From Schizochytrium sp. TIO01 (lineage: Eukaryota > Sar > Bigyra > Thraustochytrida > Thraustochytriidae), in NCBI GenBank assembly GCA_004764695.1, contig SMSO01000031.1:432600-496599 (forward strand): a stretch of DNA of 64,000 bases. The letters run 5' to 3'. The notes beneath the pieces were generated by a model. It was not told where the DNA came from, did no database searches, and was given only the letters and a program-made list of their open reading frames with translations. Every line of letters begins with the position of its first letter. Positions within the stretch are counted from its first letter, which is position 1. Both the position numbers and the translations under genes were made by a program. This document shows positions 11,501-20,200 of the stretch, one piece after another.

Positions 11501-14500
11501 CTGGACTGCAGTCCCACATGTAATAACTGTTGCTCCAAGTCTTTCCGTCAATGATTTAAAGCCAGATCGTGTCGATGCCCACGGGGATACAATTGTTAGC
11601 CTTTTGGGGACTGATTTTGCTATGGCCTCAAAGATCTCTTGTCGGTTTGGCCTCAACACCACAAGTGATGCGATATGGGTGTCTGATTCCGAAATCAGAT
11701 GCCTATTTAAACAAGCAGACAAGTCTCTTTATGCAGTGGGTGAGGTGCTCCCTGTTTATATATCTGTCGATGGTGTATTTTTCAGAGATACGGGAAAAGC
11801 TATCGCCATTCACTCGGTGGTGCAGGTCTTTAGTATATCTCCTGCTAGAGGTGAAGTCAACCGTGTACATCAAATCAGTGTTCAGGGACAGAACTTCGAT
11901 TTTTTAGACCCAAATAATGTGTTCTGTATTGCATCGCATCCGCGCTCATCATTGAAGGGTGAAGATGTGGTGACACCGACGATCAAAATGCATGCGCATA
12001 TTGTTTCTAGTGAAGAGATTTTGTGCGAGAGCATTGCTGCTACTACAGCAATGGCTTATGACTTCCACCTTGTGACCAATGGAAGAGATCGCGCTTTTTC
12101 CTCGCACCCTTTAAAATGGACATTATTACACCCACCGGTGATTACTAATATCATGCCTGTAGCTGGGTCTACTGCAGGAGGAACACAAGTGACTATTTTT
12201 GGTACAGGATTCTCCATTACCGAGCAAATGAAGTGCACCTTTGGAGTGCATGGTGAAGTAGCAGCCTCGTTTGTCACTGAAAACGTCCTCACGTGTCAGA
12301 CTCCAGCAATTCCAAAGTCCTCTGCAGGTCCACTTCAAGTTACAGTTGCATCTTCGGATAGCGCAATTATGGCTAGAGGATCTCCCATGTATAGATACCT
12401 GGTAGTTCCGATCGCAGATAGTGTTCTCCCTTCAGGTGTTTTTGCAGGATCTTCCGTGTTGCCTGTTATCATCTCGGGAAAAGACTTTGTTGATACAGAG
12501 ACGGCTTCTTGTCATTGGTTCACGGAGCAAAGTGCAACTATGATCTCCACTAAAGCAACGTTTTTAGATGAGACACGCATTGCATGCAACATTCCTGCTA
12601 CTAACCGCCCGGGACTACTACGAGTTGTTCCCACTAATGACGGACACTCGGGACTTCTTCCATTAACTATGGAGGTTTTTGATGTTCCACGGTGCAGTGG
12701 TGTCTCTCCAACCCAGCTGACGGCAAGACAGCATCCAACTACAATTCAAATGAATTTTGAGCGTCCTCTTGGAGAAGAGATTAGAAACAGTGGTATGGTA
12801 TTTACATGTCACATCCGAAATGCAATTGAGCAAGATTTGCAGGAAATAGTCTTCTCCGCTCGTTTAAGTGTTGACGGATCTTCCATTGAATGTCTCGGGG
12901 TATCTCTTAGTCATGAAGGGCGCTTTCACATCGAAATTACCGCCAACGAAGCCATCATACCCGGGCTTTGTGACCGAGATCTCGATGTGGTGAGCTCGGC
13001 AACAATTTATTCGGCAACATGGACTGTGCCTTTTGTTGGGGGGGCGGATATTCGAATCGAAGGAACTGGTCTTGAGAATTTCCCCAAGCCACTCCGATGC
13101 ATCTTCGGAGACATTGATTCTGGGCAGCCTAAGGAGCATACTGAGGATGTCATTATTTGCGTTGCCCCGCCTATGGAATCGCCAACTCAGGTCAGCCTAC
13201 AACTGGTCGACAGCCGGGACTATATTCAGACGACTGAAATCGTGGTCAAATATGTAGAGCCCGTAGTTATTGCAGAAATTAAGCCGACCCTGGTTCCTGA
13301 GTCTGGTGGAACAAAGGTCTATGTCCGTCTCGAAAGACCTTCCAGATTACTTTACGGAAGCCTTCACTGTAGATTTGGAACCATTCTTGTTGAAGCAATC
13401 ATTGAACAGAATGATCTTCTCTCGTGCATAGCTCCACGCATAACACCTAGTCGTGTTAACTTTGGTATATTGGTTGGTGAGAATGACTTTGCTGCAGCTG
13501 AAGATTCAATAACATTTATTCCGCATATCGCCATTACATCTACTAGCCCTGCTGCTGGTATTTCGTATGGAGGAACATCTGTGACCATTCGGGGCACTGG
13601 GTTCTCTAGCTTAGGATCTCTTTATTGTGCCTTTGGCAAACTTCCTGCAACACCAGCAGAAGTAGCCGATGCAGAGACCGTTCTTTGCACAACACCCTCT
13701 GCTTTGTCCTTAGTACAAAATGAAGATGAGCCTCGCTCTGTAGACTTCCAGCTGCTAGGTGGAGAGGGGGTCAATGTTATCGTTGCTGAAGTCAAAAGCG
13801 CTTTCAGTTTTTATTCTTCACCCCAAATTGATGACTTATACCCCACTCTTATTCCGAAATCTAGTGGGGCTATGGTATCGATTTATGGTAGTCGAATGCC
13901 ACAATTTGGAGAGGTTCAGTGCCGACTTACTCAATTGGGTTCAGCAACACTGCATCCTGCTATTCAGATGTCAGCCAACCAGGTTGACTGTATGTTGAAT
14001 GTTGGTCTTCTTGAAGTCGGGGAGTCAACTGTGGAGGTTAGCTTTGATAGCAGCTATTACTTCCGGGCTGGAAAAATTATTATGCATTCTCCTATTGAAC
14101 TTGAAGCAGTTCATCCTCTAAGAATTTCTTCTGCTGGAGGCGACCCAGTTATAATTCGTGGAAGCAACTTCGTCCGTGGCAGTGAGCTGCAGTGCAGATT
14201 TGGCGTGCGAGATATGGTACCGGCTGAATTTTTTGATTCTTCAACAATCCAGTGTCGTTCTCCACCCGGCCTTCCAGGCCCAGCTATGCTAGCAGTGTCT
14301 AATAATGGACGCGATTTCTCTTCACTGGGAAAGTCCACTTACGTTGAATATGCTCCTCTTCTTGCTGTTGATAGCATTGAACCTCGCACTGGATCTCGGA
14401 GTGGTGGAACCAAAATTTTGGTTCGTGGCAATCACTTTGATTCTTCAGGCCTCGTCTTCTGTCGATTCCAAGGCCCAGAAAAGGATGAGTTTGCTTTAGT

Positions 14501-17267
14501 CCCAGCGAATGTTACATCGCCTACTGAACTCCAATGCAGAAGCCCAGCATGGACTGAATATGATACATCTAGTGTGGTTTTTGATGTAATCAAGTCTTCA
14601 GAATGGGGTTTTACAGAAAATTATGCTGAATTTCGCGACGCAACATTTTTGGCAGCAACCACTTTGCACTTTACTTTCCATTTAGATGCTCAAATTGGTA
14701 ATATAGTACCAGGGTTTGGCCCTGAGTCAGGAGGGACTTCTTTGCAAGTTGCCGGTGCCGATTTTGTCGCCTCTACCAGCTTGCAATGTATCTTTAACTC
14801 TCAGGTTTGGATCCCTGCCACATTTGCCAGCTCGTCTCTCATTTTTTGCTCTGTTCCGAGCATCGAAAGTCTCAGTATGGTGGAGAACAAAGGAATCAGT
14901 GTTCAAGTAACAAATGATGGGGTCTCTCTGTCATCTGCTCTTCAATTTTCATATGCAGCGTCAATTGAAACTACTCAGGTTTACCCTTCATACGTGTCTG
15001 CACAAGGGTCCGCTTCAATAACGATTGTTGGCTCTGGCTTTATGGACTCCGAGCATCTACAGTGTCGTGTTGGATTCCTTCCACCTACGCACTTTCAAGC
15101 TATTTTTCTAGACCCGCACCGTATTCGATGCATGTGGGATCAAACCCTTATCCCAGGAAAGTATGAAGTATTTGTCTCAAACAACGCTGTGGACTTCGAA
15201 GCAACTACCTTTACTATTGAAGCAACCATTGACCAACCAATGCTACAGCGCACCTATATCTCTTCGAGTGGAGGCGATGAACTTCTTGTCGGCCCCTTCC
15301 AGACTGCACGTATTCAAAATGCTGAAAATTTATCCTGCCAAATTGGTAATGACCGTGTACCTGGTTTAGTGAACAGTGATTATGTGCAATGCTCTGCTCC
15401 GCCGTTTCTTGACTTCGGCTGGAAGACAGTTACGATACTTGCCATTTATGATGGCAGCGGTGAAGACTATGACATCCTTTGGCAACGTGATGATGTTGTG
15501 TTTGTTCATGCTCCACTGGAGATTAAGCAGATTCAGCCGCATTCACTGAGCTGGGCTCGCTCTACACAAACTAGGCTTTTCCTTACGGCTGACATTCCTA
15601 GTGAAATTTCTGAATATGTCAGCGCTGAAATTTCGTACCCTAATGGAATCACCCGAATTCTTGAAGTCTCGAAATTGACCAGTAGCGAGCTTCTTGTGGA
15701 TGTTCCACCAGCAACCGATTTATACATGGACAGTGAAGATCTAGGTCGATCCCAAGCACCTTTGATGGTAGGGATTCGCTTGCTCGTCAATGGTTTTGGG
15801 AATGAAGTATCGTTTATTGGGCGTGCTGCTCATCGTTCAGACCTGTTAATTGTAGCAATGCAACCTACTGTCCTTGTATCAGGAGGACGTGTTAACACCC
15901 CCATTGTTCTAACTGTCGATACAGATTTTCTTGTAAGTGACGACTCAGACATCATGTGCCGATTTGGTGTCCAGCATGTCCAAGGTACACGTCTCGGACA
16001 TTCTCAACTGGTATGTGATGCTCCTCGAAATGTTGCAGTTGGTTCATTTCTTTCCTTAGAAGTCAGTATCGACGGTGCGCAGTTTACCGATAGTGGCTTT
16101 GAGTTAGAATATATTGGAAATCTTGAGATAATGTCTCTTGAACCTGAGTTTGTACCACAAGGTGGATCGATTATTCAAATTCATGGTGAAGAATTTCCGG
16201 TGTTTCGTGACTTGCTTTGTCGTTTTAGATCAGGCCCCTACACAAAGGTGACTAATGGTTTTCGCCAAAGTGAAAAGGTCATTACGTGTCTAACGCCAGC
16301 ACAATTTGAGCTTAGCTCATCTTATTCAAGTGTGTCTGTGGATCTTGTCCTTCCAACTGCATTGCCCGGCGTATATATCGAACTCTTGCAGTCAAGCACC
16401 ACTCATGAATTTGCGTATATCAGTAACATTGAAGTTACGGACGTAACACCGCGAGCTGGCCCTGCACGTGGCGGAACACTTGCTTACATTCGCGGCAATG
16501 GATTTTCGGACCTTCACTCGCTTGTTTGTGGATTTTCACTCAAATCGGCTGATCATACTTTTGCAAAGGGGACCTTTGGGAAAGGCGTCACTGTGACCAC
16601 GACTGCGGAGTTCATTTCAAGCAACGAAGTGCGTTGCGAGATCCCTGCCGTCGATGAACTCGCTGTTGGCCAGGGCTCAAGTAAGCAAATTGAAATAAGT
16701 GTCTCCTCTAACGGAGCGGACTTCTCTCAAGCATTTGTGATATTTCGTTACGAACCAATTGCAACAATATCTCGACTTTCTCCAAGCCATGGTCCTTGCG
16801 AGGAAGGAGTTCTTGTTACTGTATTTGGAAATAATTTCGAAGATTCAGCAAATTTGCAATGCCGGTTTGGAATGTCTGCTCCATCCAAAGCTGTTTTTAT
16901 TTCCTCTGAGGAGATTCGTTGTTTGACGCCACGCCCTCTTCACCAAGGCCCTGTGGCATTAGAGGTTACCAATAATGGGGTAGATTACTCTGCAGATGTT
17001 GTGTTGTATTCATTCATGGAGAGACCTCTAATTTACCACATTGAGCCCACATTTGGACCTGTTACTGGAGGTACAAAAGTTAAAGTGTTTGGAGCTAACT
17101 TTAAGGAAGGGACAACATGCCAGTTTGGTATCGTCACTATCCCTGTCTCGCGGTTGTTGAGCAGTAATGAAGTAGAATGCGAAGTGCCGTCCTTAGAAAT
17201 TAACTTCAGTGACGAGTCTTTGATTGTCAACGTTTCCGTACATGACGCGGCTAGGGCACCAAAATGA
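2529..17267 (+). CDS. Giant surface protein, central segment: ~49 tandem IPT/TIG domains (frame 3)
   Basis: This 4912-codon stretch is almost only IPT/TIG (immunoglobulin-like, plexin/transcription-factor) domains. I counted about 49 starts of the type '(I/V)xPxxGPxxGGTxxxxxGxxF', each followed by 'C.FG', a second cysteine before a proline ('C..P') and a 'VSxNGxxF' strand, about 95-100 residues per unit. Many N-x-S/T sites fit an extracellular, glycosylated protein. There are no introns. The frame is open back to 2478, so the first Met (2529) is unlikely to be a real start. It ends at 17267 inside a TIG domain, and the rest of that domain is in frame 1 (next segment). Fibrocystin and plexins are known families with fewer TIG units; this array is far longer. 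The function is not known. Confidence 0.85.
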   Translation: MKYVKELEIATMKPPFLTVSLSPVQLFITTSEELAPYGHLECVLEFVGSQSAQVFLSSNIQILASNMLACQFELVSRIVNVSESGILCIRPVSWQQSNPLSCNEAGAFARNELPLMPAAMLHYIAPARVAQSGGNDIIVYGDFTSFLESYPQHPTATVLCKITGVYFPLQHVSAAIAVESERVVCIQPPLAVGEYHIQVSIDEGYTFSEDRFLLTVTDPFVVWGSHPRKIILGQSTMSSIKLLGTNLQAIDPAAQCAWYWTSNSSLLGTTQITQVDTDGSWLSCNIPEITSPTRMRVELFTDGVSLSSNAGTVEVEFLFLPKVIRLEPNHGLPGTKVIVHLDQPLSRVKASTWACVDESGHVLKKALWLQEKQMQCAFRSDEMLPSSIGVIDLEELESIEKIPTLNFTSWAVLTNEEDVIVSIHEHLDIFSGIPRKVHVRVEGLPLVAQVDREEFRCSFSTLGLVSGRSGVYDVKPQHSTSLSSTSAEFTCEIPSNFAGHLVNFTMYWMGGDVNLPGTAQLNILTPPRLQRVEPAIISPLMNTSTIDLLGSFTFGKNTLPSSYNWTCMFYATGIRLHTSPGVFVGTDRIRCAFDSFPETQLSGLVNVYLEVDGAPMCEHDGVAFIHVANTTSMGALLWPSTVHQNTSEELLISFEEAAEVHALLSSFQWVGCEFASQVQSASQSSSYAKGKLRANLFACNVPSTLQPGFFDVMIVGSHQSDGGTSKHTLIGIVNTLHVKSLGTVLDMTPTSALAGDTVEISVQLSLSLLDAMQPEDGFMDDILCRLEGSLTTSTVRFLSEDLTFTKFVCPLQLDVDEHGFYPLQVSLNGGLSFVTIDKDAATFAILPRPIVSKLFPDLGPQSGGTFLEITGENFPQDRELSCIFFNGNTSYKVPASSVSKTTLNCVTPEVEASAEKMYRIMFLSVSASDQLALGTAVDSSTVSFAFASDISLSYVTPTVGPETGGTEILMYGENFPVDAELLCRFGRTHIVRAKVFSPERAVCTSPPHPPTFEENPIAIELSINGIDFVGNPGANFTYVMLTRASFLQPDRGVVGGLLHVFGTGFRTSQTNKVLCRFGETITNVGEFISSSQIKCRIPDMGPNFDSNEIVSVQVSCNDGQDFTPFDENTGFRVEDIYKLVSISPKSGPVHGGTEIFLKLESPRLLDGDLVCIFDQDQVVQAHVVDDSSYSCIVPALKETTMTNMVSLHLIPVALLDTADIGGSTESQQMLYFQYDKEITLEQIWPQIIPEDIVTEVNVLGSGFRHDMDLLCRVGFNSQLSEARFITTTLVSCPIDPQNQRPGHVQLSLTANNQQFSNLVDLKIVATAYISTASPLSGSILGGTAIKITGTGFHSGNGFACYFGGIKALSSVVDSSTEAVCVSPPRTNAGPVNISISSNDGQHHGISTVPFLYTEPPKITSIYPPRGHVGSTVIIRGNFPDIAYDELTLCQMQNVTVLAHWANTTSIACEVPSELASLLDLKHPTLPLEIAVSVNGGVDFSLSARFTLARELSVSSIHPQAGPSTGGTRVVVSLAEEAETSIYLGPIICRFGQGALVVGKWVDRHSIACLSPALTAETLVEVAISTDGISFSTSPEYFKSESEMIISSLTPQEGALSGGFEITIEMQDDISILEIDAIYCRFAERITVPGRQINSKTIQCTMPALSHAGKLLVEVSFNNGKTFIKSDVSFLAHTRNLMTAQLRSYLAPTNSDSFLEISWPGLTTIDDADSDLTCRFGDLTSSIEIVDRATGRCKCSIPLHSVPGSTKLVLESSSLILADLGPVYLYEPFQVDRIFPDVLEEEQSHIWLWTRNLPSILTVVCSFDPIQTSKGSSGTMRRLASGTVTGEAVHCDVPRSLNPGEYSVSLSANEGINFSTAENTLTVLPYLQVTSLSPVAGPQSGNTPITVFSSVVDSFSIIERDPVFCVFQGLDGSQTWKETPATLISVDAGFAFSCRTPAQRTSGFATVALLRHSTRQSGAASHTLSKALLDSPKFRYEPAREEYLASPVAVPMTGNSQLSIIGAHFPRLDSEFTAIVSLPCGNDVETTCLVVSDTEASCIVPPSNEFGWASIILSKHPSAPGATNERVTFYMHQPYEISVLSPFGASELGGKEIIVQLDKPISGILRTLASEQTRCFFGADRSSPGRWVDSSHLECISPAMRPGKYTFSISFVQDAPTIGGGGTLIDIYDVETLTDISAPLVTRSGGQQVLLSGTNFAAGMKCRFGDLMVNANVVNTSTAVCTVPRRHLGPSRVAVQVSRWAIWDEAWSEHIDDFQTIYYHPDIAVENIEPRSVLSSHSLFMSLSGLNGSFFSQNELYCAFHGVVKTTSLAAMHEDGTLECSVPNLEAFENLGVYELFSVGIEMSSGNRVDLSISSRLHSMIEVYRLPKISLLRPLVFAQESLSSETNSIDMIGRHFSARIELLCYFFLPEDSSNSTHWVTQLTFLSSGMARCQVPHDLPLGIVAVQLANLSPTSNEAVKLPMDDSFTFLVIPQPKMESIYPKSVSVAGGQDVVVSGHGFSRVNSMPLLEVANLYCDFGGQRRTHAEVLNDTHVKCLAPHGSKPGSLNVSLFHADTEVGLIGGSARLTYTPHTQVRHLSPMFGSVAGGTTLTIIGQGLDSLSESLLDTEILACCFVDGQAGTGTQNFETSLLCTAANLVSSDTVECLTPENAWNLSDEERKTVGVFVSTAEMSESRLVRRGSKDQSLALFIMVPSPQIHSVYPRMVSELGGDILHLEGTNFLALDPTIQPLCIFGPGSSTQAQIVSPSKMLCKVPAHIPSKVLLRVSLNGIDTIEVSSSTIEFYTQATTTSINPTTGPASGGTLLTVSGNQFVQSENLSCIFHPTDGDLKSLRMTAHFTSATQVTCGAPRVKFDVDSYGVIDYYVEVSNSGESVVSNTSFVKSLGGLPTYSVHQDLGSFSAFPYLISAGSTTELTLSGSNLQNVQYCRLGTLQSPALVRAGGNMTCQFDLSLDQETLVGGKVFSLYLSSNLQDWTAVPHVITVAPSLSVNDLKPDRVDAHGDTIVSLLGTDFAMASKISCRFGLNTTSDAIWVSDSEIRCLFKQADKSLYAVGEVLPVYISVDGVFFRDTGKAIAIHSVVQVFSISPARGEVNRVHQISVQGQNFDFLDPNNVFCIASHPRSSLKGEDVVTPTIKMHAHIVSSEEILCESIAATTAMAYDFHLVTNGRDRAFSSHPLKWTLLHPPVITNIMPVAGSTAGGTQVTIFGTGFSITEQMKCTFGVHGEVAASFVTENVLTCQTPAIPKSSAGPLQVTVASSDSAIMARGSPMYRYLVVPIADSVLPSGVFAGSSVLPVIISGKDFVDTETASCHWFTEQSATMISTKATFLDETRIACNIPATNRPGLLRVVPTNDGHSGLLPLTMEVFDVPRCSGVSPTQLTARQHPTTIQMNFERPLGEEIRNSGMVFTCHIRNAIEQDLQEIVFSARLSVDGSSIECLGVSLSHEGRFHIEITANEAIIPGLCDRDLDVVSSATIYSATWTVPFVGGADIRIEGTGLENFPKPLRCIFGDIDSGQPKEHTEDVIICVAPPMESPTQVSLQLVDSRDYIQTTEIVVKYVEPVVIAEIKPTLVPESGGTKVYVRLERPSRLLYGSLHCRFGTILVEAIIEQNDLLSCIAPRITPSRVNFGILVGENDFAAAEDSITFIPHIAITSTSPAAGISYGGTSVTIRGTGFSSLGSLYCAFGKLPATPAEVADAETVLCTTPSALSLVQNEDEPRSVDFQLLGGEGVNVIVAEVKSAFSFYSSPQIDDLYPTLIPKSSGAMVSIYGSRMPQFGEVQCRLTQLGSATLHPAIQMSANQVDCMLNVGLLEVGESTVEVSFDSSYYFRAGKIIMHSPIELEAVHPLRISSAGGDPVIIRGSNFVRGSELQCRFGVRDMVPAEFFDSSTIQCRSPPGLPGPAMLAVSNNGRDFSSLGKSTYVEYAPLLAVDSIEPRTGSRSGGTKILVRGNHFDSSGLVFCRFQGPEKDEFALVPANVTSPTELQCRSPAWTEYDTSSVVFDVIKSSEWGFTENYAEFRDATFLAATTLHFTFHLDAQIGNIVPGFGPESGGTSLQVAGADFVASTSLQCIFNSQVWIPATFASSSLIFCSVPSIESLSMVENKGISVQVTNDGVSLSSALQFSYAASIETTQVYPSYVSAQGSASITIVGSGFMDSEHLQCRVGFLPPTHFQAIFLDPHRIRCMWDQTLIPGKYEVFVSNNAVDFEATTFTIEATIDQPMLQRTYISSSGGDELLVGPFQTARIQNAENLSCQIGNDRVPGLVNSDYVQCSAPPFLDFGWKTVTILAIYDGSGEDYDILWQRDDVVFVHAPLEIKQIQPHSLSWARSTQTRLFLTADIPSEISEYVSAEISYPNGITRILEVSKLTSSELLVDVPPATDLYMDSEDLGRSQAPLMVGIRLLVNGFGNEVSFIGRAAHRSDLLIVAMQPTVLVSGGRVNTPIVLTVDTDFLVSDDSDIMCRFGVQHVQGTRLGHSQLVCDAPRNVAVGSFLSLEVSIDGAQFTDSGFELEYIGNLEIMSLEPEFVPQGGSIIQIHGEEFPVFRDLLCRFRSGPYTKVTNGFRQSEKVITCLTPAQFELSSSYSSVSVDLVLPTALPGVYIELLQSSTTHEFAYISNIEVTDVTPRAGPARGGTLAYIRGNGFSDLHSLVCGFSLKSADHTFAKGTFGKGVTVTTTAEFISSNEVRCEIPAVDELAVGQGSSKQIEISVSSNGADFSQAFVIFRYEPIATISRLSPSHGPCEEGVLVTVFGNNFEDSANLQCRFGMSAPSKAVFISSEEIRCLTPRPLHQGPVALEVTNNGVDYSADVVLYSFMERPLIYHIEPTFGPVTGGTKVKVFGANFKEGTTCQFGIVTIPVSRLLSSNEVECEVPSLEINFSDESLIVNVSVHDAARAPK

Positions 17268-20200
17268 AGGCATAGTGGCTTCTTGGGATGCAACCTATGC
17301 CTATGGCCTTTCTACAGTAAATTATAGATATATGCCAGAACTTGAGCTCAACAGCATCTATCCTCCTCAAGGGCCGATTTCTGGAGGGACCCGTGTTCTG
17401 CTTAGCTTCACAACTTTTGCAACAGTTGGCTCTGTACGTACCACTGGGTTTTGTAAGTTTTTTGTAGAGGGCACAGAAGAAAATCTACTTTCTTCTGCTA
17501 CACTGGTATCTGAAGACTTAATTGAGTGTGTAACCCCAGCTCTATCAAGGTCCTTTGGAAAACGTTTCCATGCCCAAGTTACAGTAACCTTCAATGGCCA
17601 GGACTTTGCAAATCAAGGACTTTCTTTCCTTTATGTGGCAAACCCTCAGCCGCAACGACTTTCCAACACACGGGGGCCTGCTCACGGTGGGGTCGCTTTG
17701 AGAATTTTCGGAGAAAACTTTATTCGGTCCCCTCTCACGGCGTGTCAGATTGAGAAGGATGTTGTTCAGGCTAGCTATATTTCTCCCGATGGAAGTTTTA
17801 TGGATTGTATTACTCCAGTGAACCAAAGAGAACGCAATGAGATTCAAGAAATTCATGTTTCGACCAGCGAGTCTCCGAAACGAACGACATATGAAATCGA
17901 CATTTCATCACTTCCTACGCAGTCCGAGATTCACTTCCTCACATTCAATGCAAGTGGGTCAGACCCTCTTACAGGAGCTGTTGCTGAGATTCAACATATT
18001 CAGTCAAACGCATCAACCGTGCTTCATGGCACTTTTACGATGTCTTTTCGTAACGAAACTACCGAGGCTTTGCCTTTTGATGTTTCTGCCAACGGCATGG
18101 CAGCTGCCTTGAATGCACTGAATTCAATTGATGGGGCAACAGTCTCTCGTACTGTTGATGATGAAGGATTTCACTGGTACGTCACATTTCATGGAAATGC
18201 TGGTGACTTGGAGCTGTTAGTCGCGAACCATTCGAAATTGCACAGCATTGCTTCTGATGATGCAACGGTTTATGTCTCTTCTATTAGAAATGGAAGCTCT
18301 GTGGCAATTTCGTCAGGCTCGTTTACGCTGGCTATCGAAAACACCGTTGTTGAGTTGGCTTATGATGTGGACGCAACTGAGATGAAAGAAGCACTGGACT
18401 CGCTGTATGGAATTTCGGGAATCCAAGTCACACGTTCTGCCAGTTCTGACCTCAACGGCGCTTTCGCCTGGTTTATCACATTTCCTGGGACTTCACCGTA
18501 TTCACTTGCGGTTGCAAACGTTTCAGGATTGCTTCCGGCCACAGCCGTAAAACCATTTCAGGAGAGAATTCAGCTGGGAAGTACAATCGGGGGAAATTTT
18601 ACGCTTTCCTTTGCTGACAAAGAAACGTACCCCATTGAGCTTTTTTCCAACGCTTTTACAATTTCAAATGTCATTTGGCAAGACCTTGGCCTGAATGTTA
18701 CTCTTGAAGAATCCGTCGAAAATTCTTCTTTGTGGGTGAAGAAGATGACGGTAACTTTTGATGACATTCCTGGTGTGCCAAATGACCTTTCTGTAAATAT
18801 TTCGGGTGTCACGGGCACTCTTTCAGAGGTTTCAACTAGGCTTATACAGCATGGAGTTCAGGAACTATATGGCTCTTTCAAATTAAGCTTCGAAGGAGAA
18901 TCAACCGATTCGTTGAGCTTTGATGTAAATGCTACAGAACTAAAATCTGCATTGGAGGGCCTCGCAACGATCGGGTCTGTGAATGTATTAGAAGAGAGCC
19001 GCACAGTGTCTGATGTGCGATGGCGTGTGACTTTCACCTCGCATGGTTCTCCTTCAAACATTGGCCCCCTTAACAAGCTTCAAGCAAACTCTGATCGTGG
19101 GATCGGAACAGGCTTTTTCCTTCGCACATACAAAATTCAAGAGGGCTGTTGCTCTGTTCGAGTCACGATCGACGGACAGCAATATTCACCGCCTCTGAGC
19201 TATCGTTATGATTATAAACCTTCTGTGGACCACGTCAGTCCAATGTTTGGAAGCCTGAATGGCGGGACGGTTCTTCACGTGAAAGGTTCGGGCTTTTATG
19301 AGGCAGCAACAATTGCATGTGTCTTCCAAGGTGACGTCGAAACCCCTGCAAAATATGTCAACGAAACAACGATTACATGCCATAGCCCTCCATACATTGC
19401 TTTTCGGGAAGTTCCTGAGCAAGGCAATGTTTCTGTAACGGTTCGCTATCCTATGTTTTCATCTGATTCACAAGACTCAAATACGCAGGCTAGTTTTAAA
19501 TACTCTTCACGTCTGCGCATCGACCATATCGTGCCAGACCGCGGTCTAAGTAGAGGCGGCCTAGTTGCCGAAGTTTTTCTGGAGCATGATGTTGATGAGT
19601 CAGAGTTGGAAAGTGCATGGTGCATTTTCGCAAGTACTTCGAATGACAAATTATTTACGAAAGCAAACTATTCTACCGAGGAGAGTGTAACGTGTGTGAC
19701 ACCCCCGCACGAAGCAGGTAGTGTGAGCGTATATATTACGCTGAACAATCAAGACATTTCAGAAAATGCAGCGAGTTATCAATATGAGGAGCCGCTTAAT
19801 CTTGAATACCTAAGTGTAATCGCGGGTCCTCGCGGAGGTGGTACACCTATTCGGCTTATCAGTAGTGAGATTCCGCGCACTGAAGGGTTGGGCTGTGATT
19901 TTGGAGCTCGAGGTATTGTTCCTGCCCAGTGGTTGAATGAAAATCAAGTGGAGTGCATTGTACCACCTCTTTCGTTGGAAGAAACTGTTTTATCTGGTGA
20001 TATCGAAACGCTTCTACTCCACACTACAAGCCGCTCGGAAGATTTGAATTTTGGTGCTAACGCTTCATTTAGTATGGAGAGTACCTATGAAACAATTCTT
20101 TTATCAGTCTCTGCAGCAACAAACTGCTCAGTCTTAGACATAGAGAAGTCATTCTACAACGGAACAGAAAGAAGTTGGCTTATTCGTACAAGCTGCCTAG

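Noticed and set aside
17224..17300. Independent start codon for a second giant gene at 17224
   Set aside because: The Met lies in the middle of a TIG domain whose first half is in the preceding frame. No upstream spacer or promoter-like sequence is present.
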